Source of the DNA: Ardenticatenaceae bacterium
Lineage (GTDB): Bacteria > Chloroflexota > Anaerolineae > Promineifilales > Promineifilaceae
Reading direction: 5' to 3'
Length of the DNA: 64,000 bases
Assembly (NCBI GenBank): GCA_030065875.1
Contig: JASJCR010000008.1
Span: 16,833 to 80,832 of the forward strand
In this document: positions 25,986 to 34,530 of the stretch, piece by piece
How the letters are laid out: every line of letters starts with the position of its first letter
How positions within the stretch are numbered: position 1 is the first letter of the stretch
Program-made: the position numbers and the translations under genes
The notes under the pieces: generated by a model
Database searches by the model: none
What the model was told of the DNA's origin: nothing
What the model saw: only the letters and a program-made list of their open reading frames with translations

Positions 25986-26366
25986 ATGAGCAAACAGAAA
26001 AAACAATCCGATCCGTTGTCAAACGAACTTGAACGACTGCGCGATATTCTCTACGGGGAATATGCTCGTGATACGGCCTCCCAGCTGACCGTTCTCGAGG
26101 CACAGCTGCTTGAGTTTCGCCAGCAAACCCACCAATCCCTGGAGTCTCAATCAAATGCTCAGGCGAATCAGCTTGAGGTAACGCGACAGGATATAGAGGA
26201 TAAACTGACCAAATTGACGAACAACATGAATCAGGAGTTCGCCAAATTGCGTAAGGAAATGTCCGATCATATTGCGCGCATTGAAGAAGCGATGACCAAT
26301 CGGCGCGTTCTGGGTCAGCTGCTCAGCGATTTATCGACTGAATTAATGAGCGATCGCGACGCTTAA
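25986..26366 (+). CDS. Coiled-coil protein, unknown function
   Basis: 126 aa, hydrophilic, predicted almost wholly alpha-helical coiled coil ('LTVLEAQLLEFRQQTHQSLE', 'EDKLTKLTNNMNQEFAKLRK'). No membrane segment and no recognised domain. It lies 70 bp before the membrane-anchored coiled-coil/SH3 gene and probably shares its transcript; the similar helical region there suggests the two may pair. A TTGACA lies just before the start but has no matching -10. Confidence 0.75.
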   Translation: MSKQKKQSDPLSNELERLRDILYGEYARDTASQLTVLEAQLLEFRQQTHQSLESQSNAQANQLEVTRQDIEDKLTKLTNNMNQEFAKLRKEMSDHIARIEEAMTNRRVLGQLLSDLSTELMSDRDA

Positions 26367-26436
26367 CCGCTCTTTTATGGCTTTTTACCTTTGCCTGCAT
26401 ACAAGCAGGGGTAAATGATGATCTACCTCTCGGCAT

Positions 26437-27924
26437 ATGAGTGATCCTGTATTTGACCAGGAGCCCAACCGCCCACCTTCCCCGTCTGATGACGCTGCTC
26501 TTTGGGCTGATTTGCAAAGCCTGCTGCTGGCGCAGGAGCGTGCACGCGTCCATGAATTGGAAGAGCTGGTTGAATCACTGCAGGAAGAGATAGACCATTT
26601 ACAGAAGCAGTTGGGGGTTCAGAGGGAATTGGTTGTTCCCACTGTCACCAACTCATTAAGTCGGATCGCAAATGATGCGGTCGAGCAGGATCGGCGGGGA
26701 ATGGCAGGCGCCCTGGGACCGATTATCGGCGAGGCTACGCGCATTCAAATTCGGGACTCTAAAGATGAAATGGTCGAAGCCCTGTACCCCATTATTGGAG
26801 ACAGCGTGGTGCGGGCGGTGACGGAAAGATTCCGCGAATTTCAGCGGCAGATTGACGCTCGCATTCGGCCGCGTGGGGGAGTTTTGGACAACGTTGCCCT
26901 GCGGCTGCGGGGAGTTAATCCCTCAGACGTGGCCTTGCGCGATGCCCTGCCGTTTGAAATTACCCAGCTGTTTCTCATTCAGCACGACACCGGTTTTGTG
27001 CTCGAACATTTTGCCCTGGATTCCTCACAGGCGGCCGATAGCGATCTGATCAGCGGCATGTTGACCGCCATTCGCTCCTTTATGGAGGATTCATTTGACC
27101 CAACACATGAGTCCGATGAAGATCTTGATTCAATTTATCATGGGGACGCCAACGTCATTTTGCAATCCGGATCGGTGGTTTATGCGGCCGCTGTGGTCAA
27201 TGGAACAGAGCCGGCCGGGTTTCGGGCCGCTTTGCGTGGATTGCTGACCGATCTTAATCTCGAATACCGCGATGATTTTGAGGCGTATGATGGGGATCCG
27301 GAAACCCTGCCACCCCTCGAACATCATTTAGAAACGTGGGTTGAAGAAATTGAAGCCGGGTTATCGGAAAAGTCACCTTCAACCGATAGCAGCAAAAAGG
27401 TTCTGACCCGTCTGGCTGTTGCTCTTATGGTGATTTTGGTGCTCCTCTGCGGGTTTATGTCCTGGTTTGTCTGGCGGTTGATGCCCACGGCGCTCGGTCT
27501 TACCGAACCACCACCGACCGTGGTGGCTACGGTCGTGGTGACCGCCACGCCCACGGCTACGCTCCCGCCAACCGCGACCATCACCCCATCCGTTACCCCG
27601 TCACCCACCCCGACCGTCACCCCTTCAGCGACCCCAACGACCACCCCGACAGCTACGCGCACGCCAACGGTTACCCCCCAGCCAACCGGCAGTCCTTTTT
27701 CTCGAATAAACGGCCCGGTATGGAGTCGCGTGGTCCCGGATCTCGATGAGCCGCCCTGGATTGCCCTGATTGAGGGAACGGAAGTGGATGTTCTGATTGT
27801 GCAGGGAGAATGGACGCAAATTCGCTGGAATGATCCGATTGTTGGTGAAGTTGAAGGTTGGGTTCCCAATGGATGGGTTGATTTATCTCCATCCGATACA
27901 ATAGGGAGCGATGCGGACTCCTGA
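26437..27924 (+). CDS. Membrane-anchored coiled-coil protein with SH3 domain
   Basis: 495 aa. Residues 20-65 are a coiled coil ('ERARVHELEELVESLQEEID'). Residues 65-145 hold repeating helices of the 'GALGPIIGEATRIQI / EALYPIIGDSVVRAV' type seen ahead of OmpA-like domains in cyanobacterial and Chloroflexi proteins. Residues 165-305 form a globular domain ('FLIQHDTGFVLEHFALD', 'SGSVVYAAAVVNGTEPAGFR'). A single membrane helix follows (about 321-345), then a Thr/Pro-rich external linker (355-418), then a bacterial SH3-like domain (421-482; 'EGTEVDVLIVQGEWTQIRW', 'GEVEGWVPNGWVDL') that may contact cell-wall material. The N-terminus is therefore cytoplasmic. Upstream neighbour of the Rab-like GTPase. 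Confidence 0.82.
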   Translation: MSDPVFDQEPNRPPSPSDDAALWADLQSLLLAQERARVHELEELVESLQEEIDHLQKQLGVQRELVVPTVTNSLSRIANDAVEQDRRGMAGALGPIIGEATRIQIRDSKDEMVEALYPIIGDSVVRAVTERFREFQRQIDARIRPRGGVLDNVALRLRGVNPSDVALRDALPFEITQLFLIQHDTGFVLEHFALDSSQAADSDLISGMLTAIRSFMEDSFDPTHESDEDLDSIYHGDANVILQSGSVVYAAAVVNGTEPAGFRAALRGLLTDLNLEYRDDFEAYDGDPETLPPLEHHLETWVEEIEAGLSEKSPSTDSSKKVLTRLAVALMVILVLLCGFMSWFVWRLMPTALGLTEPPPTVVATVVVTATPTATLPPTATITPSVTPSPTPTVTPSATPTTTPTATRTPTVTPQPTGSPFSRINGPVWSRVVPDLDEPPWIALIEGTEVDVLIVQGEWTQIRWNDPIVGEVEGWVPNGWVDLSPSDTIGSDADS

Positions 27925-28012
27925 GGTTTGGTCTGATATAAAAATCTTTGCAATCTTAGCTGATTTTTCTTTAATTTTAAGTAGTTTACAAAGAGAATTG
28001 TTAAAAAAAGCC

Positions 28013-28113
28013 ACGGATTAACACGAATTTTCACGGATTTCTCTCTAGCTCCTGCGGAGCTCTGCGAAAATCTGCGTAATCTGCGGACACCTTCTTCAGA
28101 AAACTTTTTGTAA
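28013..28113. repeat. CAGATT/CACGGATT-type intergenic repeat with 34-bp tail, copy 1
   Basis: A run of near-repeats (CACGGATTAACACGAATTTTCACGGATTT, then CTGCGAAAATCTGCGTAATC) ends in TCTGCGGACACCTTCTTCAG plus AAAACTTTTTGTAA (28080-28113). The 34-bp tail recurs with one mismatch at 29943-29976, on the other side of the GTPase-kinase pair. Confidence 0.85.
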
Positions 28114-28139
28114 CTTACCTAAGACATCAATTTGAATTT

Positions 28140-28652
28140 ATGAAAACGGTGCAGCGCAAAATATGCCTCTTGGGTGACTTTTCGGTTGGAAAAACCAGCC
28201 TGGTGCGGCAGTTTGTCGAGGGCCGTTTTGATGACCGTTATCTCAGCACCATTGGGGTCAAGATTTCCCGCCGTCAAATTTCCCGTCCTGATTATTTGCT
28301 CAATTTGCTGATTTGGGATTTAGCTGGAGGAGATGACTATGATGATGTCACTTCCGGGTATTTGCGCGGGGCGGCCGGCATTTTGATGGTGTGTGATTTG
28401 ACGCGTCCGCTGACCCTGCACACGCTCAGAAAATATCGCAAACAGTTAGATGAGATTAAACTTGACCCGGTGGTGGTCATCGCTGCCAATAAGGTAGACC
28501 TGGTTGCCGAGCGGGCGGTTGATGACTCATTATTGGAGGAGTTATCCCAACAAATCAACGCTCCTTATTTATTGAGCAGTGCAAAAACAGGAGAAGGTGT
28601 CGCGGCCGCCTTTGATCAAATTGCAGGACTGCTTGAGAAGAAAAAATCATGA
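28140..28652 (+). CDS. Bacterial Rab/Ras-like small GTPase
   Basis: 170 aa, a single GTPase domain. G1 'GDFSVGKTS' (12-20), switch I 'YLSTIGVKI' as in Rab proteins, G3 'WDLAGGDD', G4 'NKVDL', G5 'SSAKTG'. In Ras/Rab the G3 motif is DTAGQE with a catalytic Gln; here that position is Gly, so intrinsic hydrolysis may be slow or need a partner. There is no lipidation motif. It lies directly before the PAS kinase gene (1-nt gap, ATGATATGAAAG) and after the SH3 membrane protein. It probably acts as a cytoplasmic switch in this cluster. Confidence 0.9.
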   Translation: MKTVQRKICLLGDFSVGKTSLVRQFVEGRFDDRYLSTIGVKISRRQISRPDYLLNLLIWDLAGGDDYDDVTSGYLRGAAGILMVCDLTRPLTLHTLRKYRKQLDEIKLDPVVVIAANKVDLVAERAVDDSLLEELSQQINAPYLLSSAKTGEGVAAAFDQIAGLLEKKKS

Positions 28653-28653
28653 T

Positions 28654-29853
28654 ATGAAAGATTCCAAGCTGCCTCCCAATCTAATTGAGAAACGGGTTGT
28701 TGAACATCTGGGCACCCGTTTTGCTTATGCCCTCCTAGACCCTCAGTTCAAAATAAAATCAACCAGCTTTAACTTCAACGAACTTGCTGCCCCTGAAGGG
28801 GAAGGTTTGCAGGGAATGCCGTTAGCGGATCTTTTTCCCGAATTAATCGGGCTTGAAGAAAGTATGGGCGAATTATTAAGCGGTGATTTGGAAGCGTTAA
28901 ATTTGGACGCGGTGAATCGGCTTGTTCAGAACGGCAGTGAAGGGGAAGAGGTCGTTCAATATTTTAATTTCACTCTCTTTCCTGCGGATCGACGACGGCC
29001 GGGAGAGGGGCTGATTTTTTTAATTGAAGAGGTATCGGATCAAGCCAATCTCCGGCAAGATCTGGTGCAGGAACGCAATCAGCTGCGATTAACCCAGGGG
29101 GAGCTGGCCCGGGCAAACCGGGAGCTGCAGCGTCTCGACCAAATTAAAACCCTCTTTCTATCGATGGCGGCCCACGATATGCGCACTCCATTGAGCGTGA
29201 TTTCCGGCTATATTGAATTGATCCAGGATATGATTCGGGATGACGAGCCACAAGATAAATCTCTGATTAACAGAGATCTGACCATTATGCAGGATCAGGT
29301 TCACTGGTTAAATCGCCTGATTTTGAACGTTCTGGATTTAAATTTAATCGAAAACGAACTGCTGGTTGTTGACCGGCAGCCGTTTGACATGCGTCTGGCG
29401 GTGGAGCAGGTTGCCCGTTCGACGCAAAATATGTTCAAAAACGCCCGGCAGCATCTATCCTATCACGTTCCAACAGCCGACGTTTTTGTTTTAGCGGAGT
29501 CGGATCGCATCAAGCAGGTGCTGTTTAATTTGGTGGGCAACAGCTTTAAATTTATATCGAGAGGCGGCCGGGTCCACATCGACCTGCGTAGTGACATTGA
29601 TCGTCAGAAAGCGATTTTGGCGATCGAAGATGATGGACCAGGCATCGATAAGGCATATCAAAAGCACCTGTTTAAGCTGCATTATCGCACGCCCGAATCA
29701 AATGAGGTTCAGGGAACCGGTCTTGGTTTGTACATCGTAAAAAAACTGGTTGATCAGCATGAGGGCACCATTTGGGTGGAAAGCGAGGTAGGGCAGGGCA
29801 CGCGCTTTGTCATTGAACTGCCATTATTAAGTAATTTGCAAAAAGTCTCATAA
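28654..29853 (+). CDS. Soluble PAS-like sensor histidine kinase
   Basis: 399 aa from the ATG at 28654, one base after the GTPase stop; the ORF-track start inside the GTPase gene is rejected. Residues 15-125 look like a PAS-type sensor domain ('FAYALLDPQFKIKSTSFNF', 'GLIFLIEEVSDQANLRQDL'). A coiled coil follows, then HisKA with H174 in 'SMAAHDMRTPLSVI', then HATPase ('NLVGNSFKFIS', 'EDDGPGIDKAYQ', 'GTGLGLYIVKKLV'). No transmembrane segment. There is no adjacent response regulator; the HATPase-receiver protein 5 kb upstream is a possible but unproven partner. Confidence 0.92.
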   Translation: MKDSKLPPNLIEKRVVEHLGTRFAYALLDPQFKIKSTSFNFNELAAPEGEGLQGMPLADLFPELIGLEESMGELLSGDLEALNLDAVNRLVQNGSEGEEVVQYFNFTLFPADRRRPGEGLIFLIEEVSDQANLRQDLVQERNQLRLTQGELARANRELQRLDQIKTLFLSMAAHDMRTPLSVISGYIELIQDMIRDDEPQDKSLINRDLTIMQDQVHWLNRLILNVLDLNLIENELLVVDRQPFDMRLAVEQVARSTQNMFKNARQHLSYHVPTADVFVLAESDRIKQVLFNLVGNSFKFISRGGRVHIDLRSDIDRQKAILAIEDDGPGIDKAYQKHLFKLHYRTPESNEVQGTGLGLYIVKKLVDQHEGTIWVESEVGQGTRFVIELPLLSNLQKVS

Positions 29854-29866
29854 TTAATATTATCCG

Positions 29867-29976
29867 CAGATTACACAGATTTTCGCAGATTACAGAGAAA
29901 AATCTGTGGCCATCTGCGAACCTCTGGTTCTGCGCTCCGCGCTCTGCGGACACCTTCTTCAGAAAAATTTTTGTAA
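29867..29976. repeat. CAGATT-type intergenic repeat with 34-bp tail, copy 2
   Basis: CCGCAGATTACACAGATTTT-type repeats followed by the same TCTGCGGACACCTTCTTCAG tail as at 28080. The tail ends about 40 bp before the start of the dehydrogenase gene. Confidence 0.85.
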
Positions 29977-30016
29977 ACGACTTAATCAATCAAACAACCG
30001 CATAAGGAAGTTGGAA

Positions 30017-30910
30017 ATGAGCGAACGGCTGGGATTTATTGGATTGGGTATTATGGGGCAGGGAATGGCCCTAAATCTGTTACGGGCCGGGTATGACCTG
30101 GCGGTGTGGAATCGGACGGCCAGCAAGTGTGCAGATGTTGTCTCGGCTGGAGCAGCCGCCTGCGACACCCCACGCGAGGTTGCTGAAAAAAGCGACATCA
30201 TTTTTATTTGCGTGAGCAATACGGCCGATGTCGAGGCGGTTATTTTTGGCGAAAACGGTTTGTTTGATGGCTTGACGGCCGGCAATCTCGTGGTTGATCA
30301 CAGCACCATCAGCCCCCACGGCACGCGAGAGATCGCCAATCGCCTATCTGAACGCAGCGTGAGGATGCTCGATGCGCCGATCAGCGGCGGCAGCGAAGGG
30401 GCCGCAAAAGGGACCCTCAGCATCATGATCGGTGGGGATGCTGACCAGGTCGAGCGAGCGCGGCCGTATTTAGAGGTGATGGGTAAAACGATTACCCACG
30501 TTGGCGGTCAGGGAGATGGTCAATCGGTTAAATTGGTCAATCAAATTTTGGTGGCCGGGACCATGCTTTCGATGGGGGAAGCGCTTCTATTTGCCCAGGC
30601 CAGCGGCTTAAATTTAGAGAAGACCCTGGCGGCCGTTTCCGGAGGCGCAGCCGGGAGCTGGACCCTCAGCAATCGCGGGCCGCAGGTCATCGAGCGGGAT
30701 TGGCGGCCGGGGTTTACTATCGACCTGCAGCAAAAAGATTTGCGATTGGTTCAGGAAGCGGCCGATCACGTGGGAGCGCCGATACCGGCAACCAGCCTCG
30801 CTTTTCAACTTTATCGTACCCTGCAAAAACTGGGGCTTGGCCACGAAGGGAACCACGCCATCGTCCGGGCTCTCGAACACCTGATCGATGTGGAAATCGG
30901 AAGTGAATAA
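30017..30910 (+). CDS. 3-hydroxyisobutyrate dehydrogenase-family NAD(P) oxidoreductase
   Basis: 297 aa from the ATG at 30017 (AAGGAAG, 6-nt spacing); the ORF-track start reads through the upstream repeat. Rossmann motif 'GFIGLGIMGQGMALNLLRAG', family signature 'DAPISGGSEGAAKGTLSIMIGG', catalytic Lys in 'GQSVKLVNQILVAG'. The family reduces or oxidises short 3-hydroxy acids (3-hydroxyisobutyrate, tartronate semialdehyde) or succinic semialdehyde. The exact substrate is not decidable. Confidence 0.93.
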   Translation: MSERLGFIGLGIMGQGMALNLLRAGYDLAVWNRTASKCADVVSAGAAACDTPREVAEKSDIIFICVSNTADVEAVIFGENGLFDGLTAGNLVVDHSTISPHGTREIANRLSERSVRMLDAPISGGSEGAAKGTLSIMIGGDADQVERARPYLEVMGKTITHVGGQGDGQSVKLVNQILVAGTMLSMGEALLFAQASGLNLEKTLAAVSGGAAGSWTLSNRGPQVIERDWRPGFTIDLQQKDLRLVQEAADHVGAPIPATSLAFQLYRTLQKLGLGHEGNHAIVRALEHLIDVEIGSE

Positions 30911-30943
30911 GTGTCGCCTGAAAACCATCTTCCAAAACAGGCT

Positions 30944-31024
30944 CGTCATCCTGGCCCCCGTCAACACGGGGGTAAACGACGGCGGGGATCCATCAGTGGC
31001 AATCCAATGGATTCCCGCGAATAC
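30944..31024. repeat. GTCATCC...GGCGGGGATCCATC element, divergent copy
   Basis: Shares CAAAACAG, GTCATCC, GGCGGGGATCCATC and ATCCAaTGGATTC with the copy at 53467-53533. The interior is longer and more degenerate here. Confidence 0.7.
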
Positions 31025-31097
31025 GCCGTAGCAAAGAGACATCAGCTTGCGCTTCTCCACAATGCCGACCGTCCTTGCCACGTTTAAGTTGTCGACA

Positions 31098-31145
31098 GGT
31101 GGCTAGGATGAAACCGGTGTAGGGGCTTGGCTAGCCAAGCCCTTA
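31098..31145. repeat. Dispersed GGGGCTTGGCTAGCCAAGCCC element, copy 2
   Basis: GGTGGCTAGGATGAAACCGG followed by TGTAGGGGCTTGGCTAGCC and AAGCCC; the short form without internal duplication. Confidence 0.8.
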
Positions 31146-31329
31146 CTAGTGTGGATTGATTAAATCGCCCTCAACCCTCAAATATTTATTTTTTATTAAA
31201 TCGCCCATATCCGATATGGGAAGTTATGTAGAATAATTTCACCTGCACAGATATTATCCAGAAAAAACATCGACAAAATATTTACAAACGCCTAAGAATT
31301 TATGATTCCTGGGTAATTTGAGGAGGCTG

Positions 31330-31347
31330 ATGAGCGTAAGATCATGA
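31330..31347 (+). CDS. Putative five-codon leader ORF before the SulP gene
   Basis: ATG AGC GTA AGA TCA TGA encodes M-S-V-R-S. AGGAGG ends 3 nt before its ATG, while the SulP ATG (31344) is 17 nt away and overlaps the leader stop as ATGA. Translation-coupled initiation of the transporter is possible. The spacing is tight, so this could also be a fortuitous ORF. Confidence 0.35.
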   Translation: MSVRS

Positions 31348-33017
31348 ATACAAAATTTTACGACATGCGAAATTTGAAAGGGGATTTAACCGGTGGACTG
31401 GTTGCCGGTGTCGTGGCCTTGCCCCTGGCGCTGGCTTTTGGTGTTCAATCGGGTCTGGGTGCCATTTATGGCTTGTACGGAGCGATCATGCTCGGTATAT
31501 TGGCGGCGGTTTTTGGCGGGACCGCAACGCAGGCTAGCGGCCCTACCGGTCCGATGACCGTGGTTTCGGCCTCGTTGGTTGCTTCCGCGATCGCTTTGAC
31601 GGGCAGTCTCGAAAACGCCTGGGGAATTATCGTCATCACTTTTTTGTTGGGTGGCGCGTTCCAGATTGTTTTTGGATTTCTCAACATCGCCCGCTATATT
31701 AAATTTTTCCCTTATCCGGTTATATCCGGCTTTATGAGCGGCGTTGGCCTGATTATTGTCCTGCTCCAGATCTATCCTTTTATGGGAGTTACTTCTCCCT
31801 CCAGCACGCTGGGGGTATTGTTAGAAATCCCTCGACTGATAGAGAATCTGAACTGGTCAGCTCTCGGTCTCGGTCTACTAACGGTGGCCATTTACTATTT
31901 ATTCCCCCGGTTGACCAAGGCGATTCCCAGTGCGTTGGTGGCCCTGATTGTGGCTTCGGTCGTAGGCTACATCCTGCAGCTTGATGCACCGCTTATCGGG
32001 GATATTCCTTCCGGTTTACCCGCTATTCAGCTGGGCACCATTTTAACAATTGACTCATCGGCCTACCTGCTTATTCTCGAATACGCCGTCGTTCTGGCCG
32101 TGCTTGGCTCGATCGATTCCCTTTTGACCTCGGTCATTGCCGACAACATCACCAAAACAAAGCACAACAGCAATCGAGAGTTAATTGGTCAGGGTATCGG
32201 CAACATGGCGGCCGCCGTATTTGGCGGTATTCCTGGTGCCGGAGCAACAAAGGGCACGGTTGTTAACATCAATTCAGGCGGTAGGACTCGCCTATCCGGC
32301 ACCATACACGGCTTGTTTTTGCTGGCTGTTCTATTAGGTCTGGGTCAGCTTGCTGCGTTTATTCCCCTGGCCGTTCTGGCCGGCATTTTGATTCCGATCG
32401 GCTTCAATATTATCGACATGAGGGGCCTCAGACATCTGTTTGATGTACCCCGTGCGGATGCGGTTGTCTTAGTCGTCGTCTTCGCGGTCACAACCTTTGG
32501 CAGCCTGATTAATGCTGTCGCGTTGGGAATCATCCTGGCGTCGATTTTATTTATGAAGCGCTCGAGCGATCTGGCCGAAGAAGGCACCAATGTGGCTACC
32601 CTGGCGGGAGTCGATGGCGAGAAGCTGTGGGATGATGAGATTGCCCACTATGATGATTTCAAAGACACAGTCTATGTCAAACATCTGTATGGTCCCCTCT
32701 TCTTTGGCTTCACTTCACATTTCCAGGAGCTCGTTAAAGATTTGGATGAGAACATCAGCGCGCTCATTATTCGCATGGACAGGGTTCCCCATATCGATCA
32801 AACCGGCCTTTATGCCATGGAGGAAACGGCGTTCGAGCTTGAACAAAAGGGGGTTCCCGTCATCTTAACCGGCCTGCAGTCACAGCCGGCCGACATGCTC
32901 GAAAGAATCGACATCATTCCCGATTTGATTCCGCGGGAACAGCTGTTTGATACTTTTGAGGACAGTATCGACTGGCTCCAGCTGCAGCTTCCTGAAAGAA
33001 GCAAAGTTGCCGTTTGA
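31344..33017 (+). CDS. SulP-family anion transporter with STAS domain
   Basis: 557 aa. Residues 10-410 carry the SulP membrane domain ('GDLTGGLVAGVVALPLALAF', 'GTATQASGPTGPMTVV', 'GSIDSLLTSVIADNITKTKH', 'GGIPGAGATKGTVVNINSGG'). Residues 440-545 are a STAS domain ('LIIRMDRVPHIDQTGLYAME'). Family members move sulfate, bicarbonate, nitrate or dicarboxylates. A beta-carbonic anhydrase gene 61 bp downstream argues for bicarbonate, by analogy with BicA-type SulP proteins. Cytoplasmic membrane. Confidence 0.93.
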   Translation: MNTKFYDMRNLKGDLTGGLVAGVVALPLALAFGVQSGLGAIYGLYGAIMLGILAAVFGGTATQASGPTGPMTVVSASLVASAIALTGSLENAWGIIVITFLLGGAFQIVFGFLNIARYIKFFPYPVISGFMSGVGLIIVLLQIYPFMGVTSPSSTLGVLLEIPRLIENLNWSALGLGLLTVAIYYLFPRLTKAIPSALVALIVASVVGYILQLDAPLIGDIPSGLPAIQLGTILTIDSSAYLLILEYAVVLAVLGSIDSLLTSVIADNITKTKHNSNRELIGQGIGNMAAAVFGGIPGAGATKGTVVNINSGGRTRLSGTIHGLFLLAVLLGLGQLAAFIPLAVLAGILIPIGFNIIDMRGLRHLFDVPRADAVVLVVVFAVTTFGSLINAVALGIILASILFMKRSSDLAEEGTNVATLAGVDGEKLWDDEIAHYDDFKDTVYVKHLYGPLFFGFTSHFQELVKDLDENISALIIRMDRVPHIDQTGLYAMEETAFELEQKGVPVILTGLQSQPADMLERIDIIPDLIPREQLFDTFEDSIDWLQLQLPERSKVAV

Positions 33018-33078
33018 TTTTTTAAACAACCGGTGGAATACCGTTTACAACGACACTCAATAAAAAAAGGAGATTGGT

Positions 33079-33678
33079 ATGATTACACAAACTGAGCAAT
33101 CTTTGTCAACGATGACCCCTGAGAAGGCGTTAAACCTCTTAAAAGAAGGAAACAACCGATTTGTCGACGGGCAAAATGACGACCGGAATTTACTAAAGCA
33201 GGTGGAAACCACGAGCGGCGGCCAATATCCGTTTGCCGTCATCCTTGGTTGTGTTGATTCACGCGTGCCGCATGAGCTGATTTTTGACCTGGGGATTGGC
33301 GATGTTTTTAGCGTGCGGATCGCCGGCAACCACATCAACGAGGATATTTTGGGCAGCATGGAGTTTGCCTGCCATGTGGTTGGTTCCAAACATATATTGG
33401 TATTGGGTCATACCAGCTGCGGCGCGATTCAGGGCGCGGCCGGAAAGGTCGAGCTGGGTCATTTAACCCAGCTGCTCGACAAGCTTCAGCCGGCCGTCAC
33501 GGCTGCTGGAAGCGAGGCTACGGTCGATCAAATCGCGGCCGCCAACGTGAAATTGACGGTGGAAGAGATCAAAGCTCAGAGCCCGACCTTAAGGGCGCTG
33601 GTAGAAAGTGGTGATCTTTCCATCTCTGGTGCGATGTATGATGTTTCCAGCGGACAGGTAACGTTTGACATCGCCTAA
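33079..33678 (+). CDS. Beta-class carbonic anhydrase
   Basis: 199 aa, typical size. Zinc ligands C58 ('LGCVDSRVPHE'), H111 and C114 ('LVLGHTSCGAIQGA'), plus the D60-R62 dyad. It interconverts CO2 and bicarbonate in the cytoplasm. AAAAGGAG precedes the ATG. Co-oriented with the SulP transporter gene and probably co-transcribed, forming an inorganic-carbon uptake or retention pair. Tail-to-tail with the CAP-domain gene, with only a 4-bp gap. Confidence 0.95.
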   Translation: MITQTEQSLSTMTPEKALNLLKEGNNRFVDGQNDDRNLLKQVETTSGGQYPFAVILGCVDSRVPHELIFDLGIGDVFSVRIAGNHINEDILGSMEFACHVVGSKHILVLGHTSCGAIQGAAGKVELGHLTQLLDKLQPAVTAAGSEATVDQIAAANVKLTVEEIKAQSPTLRALVESGDLSISGAMYDVSSGQVTFDIA

Positions 33679-33682
33679 ACCC

Positions 33683-34417
33683 CTATTCCGGCGGGCAGGG
33701 CACATCTGACCAAAAAGAGACGCTGCTGCCCTGCTCCGCCGTTCCGGTGACGTAGGTACACCAGAAGCTGGTCCGATCGGGGAGATCATCACCGCTTCGC
33801 CGGCCGAAATTGACAACCCAGTAATGGCCAAAATCGCCTGAGGAAGCCCCATAACCGACGCCCAAATCGTGTGCATCAGTTGAAAGAATATTGGCGCGAT
33901 GGATTGAGCTGTTCATCCACCAGTTGACCGCCCCGGCCGCATCGGGAAAGCCCCAGGCGATGATTTCTCCATGCCAGGAAGGGTTATAGCCGGCTTCTTC
34001 GATGCGCTGTTTGACAGTTGAGCCATCGGTTCCGGTGTGGCTGGTGTTGTTGTGGGTAGCCATGTCGTCGCTGTGCCGCCGGGCTGACTGGACCAGCTGC
34101 TCTTCCGTTACCAACGGGTTGAGGGTGTGGCTGCTCCGATTTTGGTTGATTAAGGCGATGACCTCGTTTTCTCGGGCGGCATCAACAGCCGGATAGCCGT
34201 TTGGGGTGGCCGATGGCACGGGGGTAGGGGTTTCATTCAAGACCACGGCCGGTAAATAAACTTCTGCTGTGACGGTGATTTGAACGATATCCACAACGGC
34301 CGCGACCGGTTGATTGAACCACACCCCCCCCAAGATTAACCCTAATGCCAGTGTGAGGGTTCCCAAAATCAAGTAATTGCCGTTTTTCCAGTTATGCGTG
34401 CTGCGATGTTTAGACAT
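33683..34417 (-). CDS. Secreted/anchored CAP (SCP/PR-1) domain protein
   Basis: 244 aa. N-terminal membrane anchor or signal ('YLILGTLTLALGLILGGVWF'), then a short Pro/Thr linker ('ETPTPVPSATP'). The CAP domain occupies about 80-205: 'QSARRHSDDMATHNNTSHTG', 'GEIIAWGFPDAAGAVNWWMN', 'SSIHRANILS', 'HYWVVNFGRR'. Two Cys near the C-terminus may form a disulfide. CAP proteins are extracellular with poorly defined roles in bacteria. Not obviously in an operon. Confidence 0.9.
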   Translation of the reverse strand: MSKHRSTHNWKNGNYLILGTLTLALGLILGGVWFNQPVAAVVDIVQITVTAEVYLPAVVLNETPTPVPSATPNGYPAVDAARENEVIALINQNRSSHTLNPLVTEEQLVQSARRHSDDMATHNNTSHTGTDGSTVKQRIEEAGYNPSWHGEIIAWGFPDAAGAVNWWMNSSIHRANILSTDAHDLGVGYGASSGDFGHYWVVNFGRRSGDDLPDRTSFWCTYVTGTAEQGSSVSFWSDVPCPPE

Positions 34418-34530
34418 GCCGGAAAGATTAACATACTCGCCGCTGGGTCACTATATTTTCGGCCGCAGATTCACCCTTTTTCACCCCTTGTTTATCGTTG
34501 TTTTTACCCCGACCCCGTCAGACAGCAGCC

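Larger units (their letters stand above)
30911..31343. other. Repeat-rich intergenic region
   Basis: 433 bp with no supported gene. It contains a GTCATCC-type element (about 30944-31024) and copy 2 of the GGGGCTTGGCTAGCCAAGCCC element (31098-31145). The right end is an AT-rich leader with GAGGAGG and a five-codon ORF (31330-31347) that overlaps the SulP start codon as ATGA. Confidence 0.6.

Noticed and set aside
27541-27700. C/A-rich repeats as a possible minisatellite
   Set aside because: They encode the Thr/Pro-rich linker of the SH3 membrane protein and are explained by protein composition.
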